Shown in pieces: positions 11,757-22,647 of a stretch of 64,000 bases of DNA. Made by a program: the position numbers and the translations under genes. The notes beneath the pieces are model-generated. The model searched no databases, was not told the origin of the DNA, and saw only the letters and a list, made by a program, of their open reading frames with translations. This DNA comes from Kluyvera genomosp. 3 (lineage in GTDB: Bacteria; Pseudomonadota; Gammaproteobacteria; Enterobacterales; Enterobacteriaceae). Numbering within the stretch: the stretch's first letter is position 1; every line of letters starts with the position of its first letter. The stretch lies in NCBI GenBank assembly GCA_002211745.1, contig CP022114.1, positions 2,326,645 to 2,390,644 of the forward strand, written 5' to 3'.

Positions 11757-12637
11757 ATGTTAATGGCGCACACCTACGCGACGTTTGAGAGACTACAGAG
11801 CCAGAAGGCGATTCTGCGGGAGACCGTGGCGCTCAATTCAGGCATTCAGCTTGCCGCGTGGTATAACAAACGCGATACGCTGACGGTGCAAAGCGATCAC
11901 CACACGCTGAGCCTGTATGTCGCCGATGGTTATGAAAGTTATCAGAAAACGCCCTACGGCTGGAAAAACGGCGGTGGGCCAAATCGCTTCTGCCTGATGC
12001 CCGAAGACAGTGAATCGACGTGGGATATTCGTGATGATCTGTCCTTTGTGCATCTGTATTGTACCGACGAGCACCTGCGTAAGGTCGGTGAGCAGGTGTG
12101 GGATCGCAGTCCGGCAACGATTACGCTGGATGAACAAATTTTTGGTGACGACCCCAAAATCACGCTGCTGTACCGCCAGTTTTTGCTTGGCTGCGACTGG
12201 CAGCAGCCGGCTAATCAGTTGACCCTCAGCAGCGCCAGCACGCTGCTGCTCACCCATTTGCTACAGAACTACGCTAATGTTCAGTGGCGTCTACCGACGG
12301 TGACGGGCGGGCTGGCTCCGGGCGTCCTGCGTAATACGCTCGATTTTATCGATGCGCATCTTGGCGATCCCTTAACGCTTGCGGAACTGGCTGCGCAAGC
12401 GACACTCAGCGAATACCACTTTGCTCGCATGTTCCGCCAGTCCGTAGGTTTAGCCCGCATCAATACGTGATGCAGCGTCGGATGGACAAAGCGCAGCAGT
12501 TGGTGCGCCACACCGCGCTGCCGCTAACCGATATTGCGTTAAGCTGCGGCTTTAGCTCCGCCAGCCACTTCAGCAATCGCTTTAAAGCGGTGACCGGCGC
12601 CACGCCGTCGCAGCTACGCGCGGGCCTGGCGCGATAG
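11757..12637 (+). CDS. AraC-family transcriptional regulator
   Basis: About 293 residues after repair. The C-terminal 100 residues carry two helix-turn-helix motifs: LTLAELAAQATLSEYHFARMFRQSVG and LPLTDIALSCGFSSASHFSNRFK. The N-terminal part is an uncharacterised ligand-sensing region. One C is missing near 12453 (SVGLAPHQYVMQRR after repair). ATG 11757 is chosen; 11763 is possible. It is divergent from the DMT exporter gene and probably controls it. Its last 24 bases overlap the end of ydcO. Confidence 0.85.
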
Positions 12638-13777
12638 CAGGGCAAAGCTGGCACCACCGATAACCAGTCCCCAGAACGCCGACCCAACCCCCGCCAGGGT
12701 GATACCGCTCGCCGTGACCAGGAACGTCACCATCGCGGCGTCGCGTTCATGTGCGGAAGTGAGCGCCTGGAACAGGCTGCCGCCCAGCGTACCCAGCAAT
12801 GCCAACCCGGCAAGCATTTGAATCCACACCACAGGTAAGGCCGCCATCAGCGCGGTGATTGAGCCACCAAATACGCCCGCCAGTAGATAGAAAACACCGG
12901 CAGCGGCGGCGGCAAGCCAGCGTTTCTGCGGGTCCGGATGTGCGTCCGGGCTTTGGCAAATGGCGGCGGTAATGGCGGCAATACACACGGAATAGACGCC
13001 AAAGGGGGCCAGCAGCAGCCCAAAGGCGCCGCTAATCACAATCAACGGCGACACCGGCACGCGATAGCCGGAGGCCTGAAGCGTGGCGAGACCGGGGCGT
13101 TCTGCGAAGCCATGGTGACCAGAAAGAAAGGAATACCCACGCTGATCAGTTGCGTTAGCGAGAAATGGGGGCAATAAATTGAGGCGCGACAAACCCCAGC
13201 GTAGATGTATTTGTGACAACGTCACCTTTTAGGAAGGCGACAATAATTCCCACCGCCAGCGCGGCAACCACGGCATAGCGCGGCGCGAGGGCCTTAAACA
13301 GCAGCCAGCTAACCAGCATACTGCCGCACAGCAACAGTTGCCCCTGTAGCGTGGCAAATGCCTGAAGACCAAAACGCAGCAAGATTCCCGCCAGCATGGC
13401 AGCGGCCAGCGAATGGGGGATCAGCTTCATCAACCGGGCAAACCAACCGGTCAGCCCGCAAATGACAATCAGTGCGTTGGCGAAGATAAAGATGCCTACC
13501 GCATCATTGAGGGTGGCTCCCTGTAAACCAGCGACCAGCAGCGCGGCGCCGGGGTTGACCAGGCGGTGAGAATCGGGACTTTGCGCCACAGCGTCAGTGC
13601 CAGCGTGCTGATCCCCATAGCCAGACCCAGCGCCGTCATCCAGCCGGAAATTTGCTGTGCGTTGGCACCTGCTGCTGCAGCGGCTTGCCAGATAATGGCG
13701 GCAGAACTGGCATAGCCGACCAGCACGGCAACAAATCCTGCCAGCAGAGTAGGAAAAGGGATAAAAGCGGCGCGCAT
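12614..13777 (-). CDS. ydcO: BenE-family (benzoate:H+ symporter type) transporter YdcO
   Basis: Inner-membrane protein of the BenE family, about 388 residues after repair, matching E. coli YdcO: PTLLAGFVAVLVGYASSAAIIWQAA at the N-terminus, ARLMKLIPHSLAAAMLAGILLRFGLQAF, and SPFGVYS-like and ITAAICQSPDAHPDPQKRWLA blocks. A true substrate is not established in enteric bacteria. Three single-base deletions are visible, near 13565 (ccccc), 13172 (gcccccat) and 13098. It is divergent from sutR with repeated sites between them. Confidence 0.9.
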
Positions 13778-13789
13778 ATCAATGACCTC

Positions 13790-13840
13790 TTGTGCGTTAT
13801 AGCGTCCGCGCACTATATCATTGTGCGTTATAACGTACAA
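13790..13840. promoter_or_regulatory. Repeated operator-like sites between ydcO and sutR
   Basis: TTGTGCGTTATAGCG (13790-13804) is repeated as TTGTGCGTTATAACG (13821-13835), 31 bp apart (about three helical turns). The second copy lies in a near-perfect 20-bp palindrome, TTGTGCGTTATAACGTACAA, with the exact core CGTTATAACG. I infer binding by the divergently encoded SutR; that is not shown by sequence alone. Confidence 0.5.
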
Positions 13841-13910
13841 TGTTGTGCTTCACGGACGTAAATAGCGCGCAGGTAAGGTATACTTTGGCGATAGAAAACA
13901 TGGAGGCCGA

Positions 13911-14484
13911 ATGAATATTGCGCAACATCTGGCGGCGACGCTTAAAAATTTGCGTCAGGAACGGGCATGGAGCCTGTCAAAGCTGGCAGAAGAAACCGGT
14001 GTATCCAAGGCGATGCTGGGGCAGATTGAACGTAATGAATCCAGCCCCACGGTGGCGACGCTGTGGAAAATCGCCACGGGCCTGAACGTCCCGTTTTCCG
14101 TTTTTATCACCCCGCCGGAAGCAGACGGCGAGCAGTCGTTCGACCCTCAACAGCAAGCGATGGTGGTGACGCCGATCTTTCCCTGGGATCCTGAACTGTG
14201 CTTTGACCATTTCTCGATCACCCTGGCGCCGGGCGCGCTAAGCGAATCGACTCCGCATGAAAAAGGGTAATTGAACATGTGGTGGTGATCGGCGGCCAGT
14301 TGGATATGTGTATTCAGGGGAATGGCGTCGCCTTGAGGCGGGAGAAGGGCTTCGGTTTGCGGGCGATCTCCCGCACGCTTATCGCAACAGCGGCGAGCAA
14401 ACCGTGCATTTCCACTCTATTATTCATTATCCAAAAGAAAAAGCCGCAGGCAGGCCTGCGGCAAATCACGACAATGAACCATAA
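13911..14484 (+). CDS. sutR: SutR (YdcN), XRE-cupin regulator of sulfur utilisation
   Basis: SutR is a DNA-binding regulator linked to sulfur metabolism in E. coli. The N-terminal helix-turn-helix (residues about 8-62) contains SLSKLAEETGVSKAMLGQIE and SSPTVATLWKIATGLNVPFS; the C-terminus is a cupin with HVVVIGGQLDMCI and SGEQTVHFHSIIHYP. Two G deletions occur near 14268 (aaagggg-taa) and 14322 (ggggaatgg). After repair the frame continues 16 codons past the E. coli end, through an inverted repeat, to 14484. GGAGG precedes the ATG. Confidence 0.9.
14443..14462 (-). terminator. Perfect hairpin inside the sutR 3' end, terminator-like on the minus strand
   Basis: GCCGCAGG (14443-14450), loop CAGG, CCTGCGGC (14455-14462). 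On the minus strand it is followed by TTTTTCTTTT; on the plus strand there is no T-run. No minus-strand gene ends here, so its role is unclear. Confidence 0.45.
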
Positions 14485-14525
14485 CGTGGCCGTTACGAGG
14501 AAAGTCCGGAATACGGGCTGACTCT

Positions 14526-14578
14526 AACCTATTGATGATACAAGCGGAAATGACCATTTCGGCAATAGGTTGCCGAAA
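14526..14578 (+). promoter_or_regulatory. Competing inverted repeats in the rlhA leader
   Basis: AACCTATTG (14526-14534) pairs with CAATAGGTT (14563-14571). TTTCGGCAA (14557-14565) pairs with TTGCCGAAA (14570-14578). The second arm of the first stem overlaps both arms of the second, so the two 9-bp perfect stems exclude each other. They lie 105 bases upstream of the rlhA start. Confidence 0.5.
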
Positions 14579-14682
14579 TTCAGCTAACCGCGACGCAGAA
14601 GCGATGGAAACTGTTTTCGTCTATCGCAGCTTCTGGCTACAATAGCCGCCATTTTGTGACCCTACTGGATAACTCCGACTGT

Positions 14683-16648
14683 ATGCGCCAGCAAAACGCT
14701 CATCTTGAACTTCTTAGCCCGGCACGCGATACGGCAATTGCCCGCGAAGCCATTCTGCACGGCGCTGATGCCGTTTATATTGGCGGCCCCGGTTTTGGCG
14801 CACGCCATAACGCCAGCAATAGCTTGCAGGATATCGCCGAACTGGTGCCGTTTGCCCATAAATTTGGCGCCAAAATTTTTATTACGCTGAATACCATCCT
14901 GCATGATGATGAGCTCGAACCGGCGCAAAAGCTGATTACCAACCTGTATGACGCGGGCGTTGATGCGCTGATCGTGCAGGATATGGGAATTTTGCAGCTG
15001 GATATTCCCCCATTGAGCTCCACGCCAGTACGCAATGTGATATCCGCAGCGTAGAAAAGGCCAAATTTCTCTCCGACGTCGGATTTAGTCAGATCGTGCT
15101 GGCGCGCGAACTGAATCTTCAGCAGATCAACGCGATTCACGAGGCCACCGACGCCACCATCGAGTTCTTTATCCACGGCGCGCTGTGCGTGGCTTATTCC
15201 GGCCAGTGTAATATCTCGCATGCCCAGACCGGCGTAGCGCCAACCGCGGTGATTGCTCTCAGGCCTGTCGACTGCCGTATACCCTGAAAGATGATCAGGG
15301 ACGCGTGGTCGCCTTTGAAAAACACCTGTTGTCGATGAAAGACAACGATCAGACCGCCAACCTGGGTGCGCTGATTGATGCAGGCGTGCGCTCCTTCAAG
15401 ATTGAAGGCCGTTACAAAGATATGAGCTACGTGAAGAACATCACCGCCCATTATCGCCAGATGCTTGACGCCATTATTGAAGAACGCGGTGATTTAGCTC
15501 GCGCTTCCGCGGACGTACCGAACATTTCTTTGTTCCGTCGACCGATAAAACCTTCCATCGCGGCAGCACGGACTACTTCGTCAACCAGCGGCAGATGAAC
15601 ATCGGCGCCTTCGACTCACCGAAGTTTGTTGGTCTGCCAGTGGGCGAAGTGCTGAAGGTCAACAAAGAGACGTTGGATGTTGAAGTGAGCGAACCGCTGG
15701 CGAACGGCGATGGCCTGAATGTGCTGATCAAACGTGAAGTCGTCGGTTTTCGTGCCAATACGGTGGAAAAAATCGGCGAAAATCGCTATCGCGTTTGGCC
15801 GAACGAAATGCCGGCGGACCTGCATAAGGCGCGACCGCAGCAGGTGCTGAACCGTAACCTCGACCATAACTGGCAGCAGGCGCTGCTGAAAACTTCCAGC
15901 GAGCGTCGTATCGCAGTGGATATCGAGCTTTCCGGTTGGCAGGAACAGCTGGTGCTGACGCTGACCAGTGAAGATGGCGTCACGGTGACCCACGCCTTAG
16001 ACGGCGAGTTTGCGACGGCGAACAACGCTGATAAAGCGCTCACTCAGTTGCATGACGGCGTCGCTAAACTAGGGCAAACGCTGTACTACGCGCGGAACGT
16101 TGATGTGATGCTGCCGGAAGCGTTGTTTGTCCCCAACAGCCAGCTCAACCAGTTGCGCCGTGAAACCGTCGATTTGCTCGATCGGGCGCGTCTCAACGCC
16201 TATGTTCGCGGTAGCCGTAAAGCCGTCGCCAGCCCGGCACCGGTTTATCCGGAAAGCCATCTCAGCTTCCTGGCGAACGTCTACAACCATAAAGCGCGCG
16301 AGTTTTATCACCGCTATGGCGTGCAGCTGATCGATGCCGCGTATGAAGCGCATGAAGAGAAGGGCGATGTCCGGTGATGATCACCAAGCACTGCCTACGT
16401 TTTGCGTTCAATCTGTGTCCGAAGCAGGCAAAAGGATCGATTAAAAGCTGGAAGGCGACGCCGATGCAGCTGATTAACGGTGATGAAGTGCTGACGCTTA
16501 AGTTTGATTGTCGCCCATGTGAAATGCACGTGATTGGCAAAATCAAAAACCACATATTGAAAATGCCCTTGCCGGGAGCGTGGTGGCGTCGGTAAGCCCT
16601 GACGATCTGCTGAAAACGCTGCCAAAGCGTAAAAACGCACCTTTGTAG
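14683..16648 (+). CDS. rlhA: 23S rRNA C2501 hydroxylase RlhA (peptidase U32 family, YdcP)
   Basis: RlhA hydroxylates C2501 of 23S rRNA and belongs to the U32 family together with TrhP/UbiU-type enzymes. The sequence matches E. coli YdcP throughout: ELLSPARDTAIAREAILHGADAVYIGG, FFIHGALCVAYSGQC, DAGVRSFKIEGRYKDMSYV, FDCRPCEMHVIGKIKNHILK. Repaired length is about 654 residues. Six single-base deletions break it, near 15011, 15226, 15513, 16371, 16577 and one more near 15247 or adjacent. Start ATG 14683 gives MRQQNAHLELLSPARD. A strong terminator follows. Confidence 0.93.
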
Positions 16649-16679
16649 TCCGTCTGCGAGCAGCAACACTGGAGAGATG

Positions 16680-16713
16680 GGCCGGAAAGCCATTACGCTT
16701 TCCGGCCTTTTTT
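16680..16713 (+). terminator. Strong terminator after rlhA
   Basis: GGCCGGAAAG (16680-16689) and CTTTCCGGCC (16698-16707), loop CCATTACG-like, then TTTTTT (16708-16713). Confidence 0.9.
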
Positions 16714-16768
16714 CACTCGTTATGCCGGACGTTTGGGTATAGAGCGACGAAAATGTGCCGGTATTCTC

Positions 16769-16894
16769 TCAGGATTTAAATCCGGCAGCGGTCATCAGTA
16801 AGCGGAATAAACTCCCCACCAGCGCCAGCGCCAGTACGCTGCCGCCCCACAGCGCAACTAGCCAGAATATTCGCGATATCCAGCGATTTTTCAT
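16769..16894 (-). CDS. Small bd-oxidase-associated membrane protein (DUF2474/CbdX-like), 41 aa
   Basis: A 41-residue single-helix protein beginning MKNRWISRIFWLVALWGGSV. Its ATG shares one base with the cioB stop (TGATG), so it is translated after cioB. The W-hydrophobic-G pattern and position match the DUF2474 small subunits encoded downstream of CIO-type bd oxidases and functionally recall CydX. It is too short for most gene callers. Confidence 0.8.
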   Translation of the reverse strand: MKNRWISRIFWLVALWGGSVLALALVGSLFRLLMTAAGFKS

Positions 16895-17900
16895 CAGTGG
16901 TACCCCTCATTTTGCGGCACTTTGCCGCGAAAAACGTAGTAACTCCAGAAGGTGTACACCAGAATTACCGGGATGATAAATATCGCGCCAATCAGCATAA
17001 ATTCCTGACTTTGTACCGGTGCGGCAGCCTGCCACAGGGTGATAGACGGTGGAATAATCGCAGGCCAGATACTGATGCCGAGCCCGCTAAAGCCGAGAAA
17101 GATGAGTGCCAGCGTCAGAATAAACGGCGGCACGTGGCTTTCCGGTTGCCCCAGATGGCGCCACAGCAGCGCGCTGACGGCGAGTACCAGCAGCGGTACG
17201 GGCAGCAAATAATAGAGATTGGGCAAGCTGAACCAGCGCGTGGCGATGGATGAATGCAGCAGCGGGTCCACAGGCTGATGCAAGCGATCACGGCCAGCAG
17301 CGCCAGCAGCAGCCGCGCGCGGCGCGTCGCATACTGGCTTGCAGCGCGTCTTCGCTTTTCATCACCAGCCAGCTGGCACCCAGCAGCGCGTAAGCGATAA
17401 CCAGCCCAACGCCACAAAACAGCGTAAACGGCGTCAGCCAGTCGAAAGCGCCGCCGCTGTAAGCGCGGTCGGTGACCTGGAAACCGTTGATTACCGCACC
17501 CACGACGATCCCCTGGCAGAAGGTCGCCAGAATGGAACCGCCCATAAACGCCTTGTCCAGAACGGGCGATGAGAGGGCGTGGCGTTAAAGCGAAACTCGA
17601 AGGCGACGCCACGAAATATCAGCCCACCAGCATGAGTGAAAGCGGGATCGTTAACGCGTCGATGATTACCGCGTAGGCCAGCGGAAATGCGCCGAATAAC
17701 CCTGCGCCGCCGAGTACCAGCCAGGTTTCGTTGCCATCCCACACCGGGGCGACGCTGTTCACCATGACATCTCGCTCCTGGGCCGTTTTGGTGAAGGGGA
17801 ACAGAATGCCGATCCCTAAGTCGAAGCCATCCATCACGATGTACATCAGGGTGGCAAAGACGATAATCACAAACCAGATAATGGACAGATCGAGGCTCAT
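16894..17900 (-). CDS. cioB: Cytochrome bd-type quinol oxidase subunit II (CIO type)
   Basis: Subunit II of a cyanide-insensitive-type quinol oxidase in the inner membrane. The start MSLDLSIIWFVIIVFATLMYIVMDGFDLG and APVWDGNETWLVLGG are the CydB/CioB signature. About 336 residues after repair, the usual length. Four single-base deletions: near 17624 (gtggggctg), 17583, 17335 and 17268. The ATG overlaps the cioA stop (ATGA) and the stop overlaps the small subunit start. Gene symbol follows the CIO-type subfamily; it could be annotated cydB or appB-like. Confidence 0.87.
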
Positions 17901-19293
17901 GCGCGCTCCTCCTTAGATTGTTGTGGCTCAATAGCGGCAGAGAGCGGACGTGCTGGCGTACCGTGTGGTTCAGGTGTAAAGGGCTGCGGCCCTTTGCGAA
18001 TCAAACGCACCATGTAGCTGTAGCCCACGCCAAAGACCGAGCTGTACACCACGAAGAAGGTCAACAGGCTGATGCTCATATGCAGGTCACCGTGTGCGGA
18101 AACCGCGTCTGCTGTGCGTTGCAAACCATAAACCACCCACGGCTGGCGGCCCACTTCCGTGGTCACCCAGCCGGCGAGGATCGCCACCAGACCGGATGGT
18201 CCCATCAGCAGCGCAAACCACAGGAACGGACGCGAGGTATAGAGGGTTTGCTTCTTGCGCAGCCACAGCGCGACAACGCCGAGCAGCAGCATCAGCATGC
18301 CCAACCCGGCCATGATGCGGAACGACCAGAAGACGATTGTCGAGTTTGGCCGGTCTTCTTTGGCAAACTCCTTTAACGCAGGAACCTGTTTGTCCAGACT
18401 ATGGGTGAGGATCAGGCTGCCGAGCGCGGGATCTCCAGTCCATAACGGGTACGTTCCTGTTCCATATCCGGCCAGCCGAACAGCAGTAGCGGCGTCGGTT
18501 CTCCCGGCGGGTTCTCCCAGTGGCCTTCAATGGCGGCAATTTTCGCCGGCTGATGTTTGAGGGTGTTAAGACCGTGCATATCGCCGACCATCGCCTGAAT
18601 GGGGCGACAATGAGCGTCATCCACAATGACATGGAAAACATGACGCGTATGGCAGGCGACGTGTTGCCGCGCAGCAGATGCCAGGCCGCCGACGCCCCAA
18701 CGAACAGCGCGCTGCTCAGGAACGCGGCGATAGACATATGCAGGAGTCGATATGGGAAGGATGGGTTAAACACCACCGCGAACCAGTCCACCGGAACGAC
18801 CTGACCGTTGACGATTTCATACCCTGCGGGTCTGCATCCAGCTGTTGGAGGCGAGGATCCAGAAGGTCGAGATGATCGTTCCCAGGGCGACCATGCAGGT
18901 GGCAAAAAAGTGCAGGCCCGGCCCGACGCGGTTCCAGCCGAACAGCATGACGCCAAGAAAACCCGCCTCAAGGAAGAAAGCGGTCAGCACCTCGTAGGTC
19001 AGTAACGGGCCGGTAATACTGCCGGCAAACTGCGAGAAGCCGCTCCAGTTGGTACCAAACTGATAAGCCATCACCAGGCCAGAAACGACCCCCATGCCGA
19101 AGTTAACGGCGAAGATCTTTGACCAGAACTGGTACAGCGAGCGCCAGACCGGGTTGCGGGTTTTAAGCCATAGCCCTTCCAGCACCGCCAGATAGCTTGC
19201 CAGGCCAATCGTGATGGCGGGGAAGATAATGTGAAACGAAACGGTAAAGGCAAATTGAATTCGTGCGAGGTGAAACGCATCAAGACCGAACAT
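17897..19293 (-). CDS. cioA: Cytochrome bd-type quinol oxidase subunit I (CIO type, short Q loop)
   Basis: Subunit I reduces O2 to water with quinol. The N-terminus MFGLDAFHLARIQFAFTVSFH carries the heme-b595-region His, and GWVTTEVGRQPW is the diagnostic GWxxxExGRQPW. About 466 residues after repair and no long Q-loop insert, which places it with CioA rather than E. coli CydA. Three single-base deletions: near 18829 (acccccgca), 18609 (gccccc) and 18424 (cccggcg). It heads a three-gene overlapping operon. Such enzymes tolerate cyanide and sulfide in other bacteria; that property is inferred. Confidence 0.88.
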
Positions 19294-19455
19294 GCTGACT
19301 CCGGGGGAATAAATATCTCCGGCGATTGTACGAAGCTTGTGGTTTGGGTTGCAGAAACAGTCTGGGTGTTTTAATTGATAACAGTTTACTGACGCTTTAC
19401 CTATGGGCATACGCCAGAGGCTGAACAGCGGTCTGCTATTCAGCCTGAAGGAGCA

Positions 19456-20159
19456 TCAGAAGTAGTAACGCAAACCCAGGCGAATGCGGTAGCGCTCTGC
19501 ATTGTTGCCGTTATCGCGATCTAACCAGGACAATTGAACGAATGGCCGCCAGGTAGGCGTCATTTTCCACGTAAATTTGTGATTCAATTCCCAACTGTGG
19601 TCTTTACCGTTCTTACGTTTATAGTCGCCGGTATTGATGTAGAGATCGGGTTCGAACTCGTAGCTGACGGTATCGGTGATTTTATAGTTCACCACCATGA
19701 CTAACTGGTGATTATCGTTGTAATCTTTCTCGCCTGTAGATCGTTGGTCTGGTAGTTCATATGGTTGTAGCGATACTTAAAGGCCATCGCTAAATCAGTA
19801 TTATAGATATAACCTAGCTGCACGTAAGGTGAAGTGGTTGAACCCGCGCTGGTGGAGTTAATAATCCCTCCAGGATATAACGTCAGTTTATCTGTAATAT
19901 GCCATAGCGGATACCAGCCTTCTAATTCATCGAAGGTGTGCTTTAACTGCTCGAGGTTTTTCCCGGTATTAAAAACGGTTTGATACAGCACGCCTGCGCC
20001 ATTATCAAAATTATATCCACCACCCAGTTTAAGCTGGTGGTCTTTTGAAGCGCTTTCATAGGCTTCACGAACTTCGAGAAAACCGCCGGCAGCAGCAGAA
20101 AAAGAGAGGCCCAGCAGTATACAAGGGATAACACAACGTGATGCTGTAATAATACGCAT
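19456..20159 (-). CDS. KdgM-family oligouronide-specific outer-membrane porin
   Basis: Twelve-strand-type monomeric porin of about 235 residues. It has a signal peptide (MRIITASRCVIPCILLG... SAAAG), alternating aromatic strands such as YVQLGYIYNTDLAMAFKYRYN, DRDNGNNAERYRIRLGLRYYF and a terminal Phe typical of outer-membrane proteins. The family (KdgM, NanC, OmpL) imports acidic oligosaccharides. One G is missing near 19730 (NDLQGEKDYNDNHQ after repair). It is last in the minus-strand run of the symporter, GH88 and DUF2264 genes. Confidence 0.85.
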
Positions 20160-20214
20160 GATTACTCCGCGGGAATACCTCCCGCTGTCAGGATAATAAA
20201 TATATTTGTAGGGT

Positions 20215-21365
20215 TTACCAGTATTTAGCTTCTGGTGATATTAATCTGGATGTTGCTTCAAATAAAAAATAATCGCCCCAGGTGCTATATTCTCCGACGC
20301 CACGTTTTTTATTCATGTTATAGACTGATTGGGTTAAATATCCGCCACGATTTTGCTCTCCATCAAAATAGGTTTGCAGCAGCGTGTCGATTATCCCTAT
20401 CGCCTGTTGAATAAAGCCGGAGCGTTCTGGATCAACGACAGAAAGGTGGTTTGCCAGCTCAAGCAGGCCGCAGACGGCAATAATGGCGGCGGAGGTATCT
20501 TTGTTCGTTTCTGGTTGGGTCAGACTAAGATCCCAGTAGCAAATTCCGTCAGCGGGAAGATGCGCCAGAAAATAACGAGCAGCCCGTTTCGCTGAGGCCA
20601 GAAACGTTTTGTCTCCACTATAGCTGTAGCTAAGCGTACTGCCGTAAATGGCCCATGCCTGACCGCGCGCCCAGCATGAGTTATCGGCGTAACCTTGGTG
20701 GGTTTTTCCACCGATGGGTTGGCCGGTCAGCACGTCCATGTAAAAAGTATGGAAGGTGGAGTTATCTTGTCTGAATAAATAGCGCTGTGCCTGAAGCGCA
20801 TGGCTATACGCGCAGCGGGCGTAATCCGGGTTGCCGCTTTGCTCGCTTGCCCAGTAGAGCAGCGGGAGGTTCATCATGCAGTCAATAATCATTCGACCTT
20901 GCTGCTCCGGATCCTGCAAATCACCCCACGCCTGAATAATGCCTGCTTTTGGATGGTAGCGCTTCATCAGCGCATCAGCGGCTAACAGGGCTGAACGGCG
21001 AGCCTGAAGATTACCCGTCATACGCCAGGCGTTAACGCAGGAGAGCGAGTACAGAAAGCCCAGATCGTGGGTTTCAAGATCGTGCTGTTGCGCCAGGCGT
21101 TCGGTGAAGCTCGATACCTGCTTCTCAAGATGTGGGAGAAAACGATCCGCTTCGCTGAAGCCAGCGGCCAGCGCCGTTATGCCACTCCAGAAACCGGTTG
21201 TCCAGTCGGTGTTAGGCGTTAACGGATAGACGCCATCCACGCTACATGCGGCGGGAAACTGCCCGTCGAACAGCGCCAACTGGAAGGCGAGTTTTTCCAC
21301 CATCTTATTGGCAATGGACTGGAGATATTGGGGTCGGTGACCGATAGATTATTTATGTTCTGCAT
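20215..21365 (-). CDS. Unsaturated glucuronyl hydrolase (GH88)
   Basis: Cytoplasmic GH88-type enzyme that would remove the 4,5-unsaturated uronic acid from oligosaccharides made by polysaccharide lyases. Motifs seen: WTTGFWSG, HDLGFLYSLSC (Asp matching the first catalytic Asp of Bacillus UGL), IIDCMMNLPLLYWAS (second Asp), and GYADNSCWARGQAWAIYG. About 383 residues after repair. The start is ATG 21365; a C is missing near 21331 (VTDPQYLQSIANKM). No signal peptide. A GH105 rhamnogalacturonyl hydrolase is the alternative, but the motif spacing fits GH88 better. Confidence 0.8.
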
Positions 21366-21395
21366 ATGAAATTCTCTTTGCGACAACAACATGAA

Positions 21396-22643
21396 TTAAC
21401 TCAGCGAGCGATTAGCTAACGGCTGCGGCTGTTTGATTTTTTTATCGTCTCCGGAGAGCACAAAAATCGACATTAATGAGAAGGCAATAATGATGGCCCC
21501 ATGATGAAATACGCGTTACCGAAACCGATGTGGTCATACATATAGCCAACCGGTGCCGAGACGAAAATAGTACCGACGTAGATGAAACACTGGTAACCAA
21601 TCAAATACATGGTGGAGTTCACTTTTTTATCAAAATGCGCTGCGATGTATTTAAATACCGCAATTAACAACAGAGCATTTTCCAGGCCATAAAATGGCTT
21701 GATAAACGCGATCATCAGAGGGCTGGTAGCAAAACCAGAAATAAGCAGACGCGAGCCAATTAACAGACCGGCGACGATCAGCGTTCTACGTGCGCCAAGC
21801 TTATTGACGACCCACGGCACGGTAAGCATCGAGAGAAATTCAACGATGGCCTGCACGGTACTTAAATAGCCATACCAGGAGTTACCCGCTTTGCTGCCAT
21901 GGAAGAAGGAGACAAAATAACGGGAAACTGCTGCTCAGCAATATGCATAAACCAGACAATCCCAGCAACGTAGAAGCAGAAACGCCAGAATTTTCCCTGT
22001 TTAATCAGCTGACGAACGTCGGCCATATTGATTTTTTTAGCCGGAACGACGGCATTTTCTGCGTTATCCGCTTCTGGGATCTTAATGCTAATCAGCACCG
22101 CCAGCATGATTAATGAAACAATGCTGCTAATGGTGAAGTTAATCACCGGAGAAATATTAAACAGTACCCCGGCAAAGGAGGCGGTCACCGCCGCACCGCA
22201 CGACCCCACATTCGGATTCGGCCAAATTCGAATCCTTTCAGGCGACCAAAACGATCGCAGTATGATTCTGATACCGCGATACCCGCATACCACGCCAGGC
22301 TGAGGTAGGTGGCACCCACGACAACGCCGAGCGGAAAAAGGCTAATCAGCAACGGATGATATACGTAGACGAAAAAGGGCATCAGCAGCGCGGACATAAT
22401 GGCCACGAAATAGAGCAGGTGCTTTTTCATTCCCAGTTTGTCAGTGATGTAGCCATAAAAAGGCTTTAATACCACGGCGAAAGCGCCGTTTACCGCAAAG
22501 ACTGCCCCAATCTCTGCGCTGGAAAGTTCGGCGTGCTGCCCCAGCCAGATGGCATAGAGGCTAAAGCTCATCGTCCACACGACGAAATAGAGGAACATAA
22601 ATGTACTTATTTTTATGTAATCAACTTTGTTAACGGCGTACAT
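21396..22643 (-). CDS. LacY-like oligosaccharide:H+ symporter (MFS)
   Basis: Twelve-helix MFS protein of about 415 residues after repair. The N-terminus (STFMFLYFVVWTMSFSLYAIWLG), PFYGYITDKLG loop and FGRLKGFEFGRIRMWGS block resemble the oligosaccharide:H+ symporter family of LacY, RafB and CscB. Three single-base deletions: near 22194 (tgggg), 21919 (attttt) and 21496 (ggggcc). It sits between the DUF2264 and GH88 genes, so its likely cargo is the unsaturated uronyl oligosaccharide admitted by the porin. Confidence 0.85.
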
Positions 22644-22647
22644 AGGT

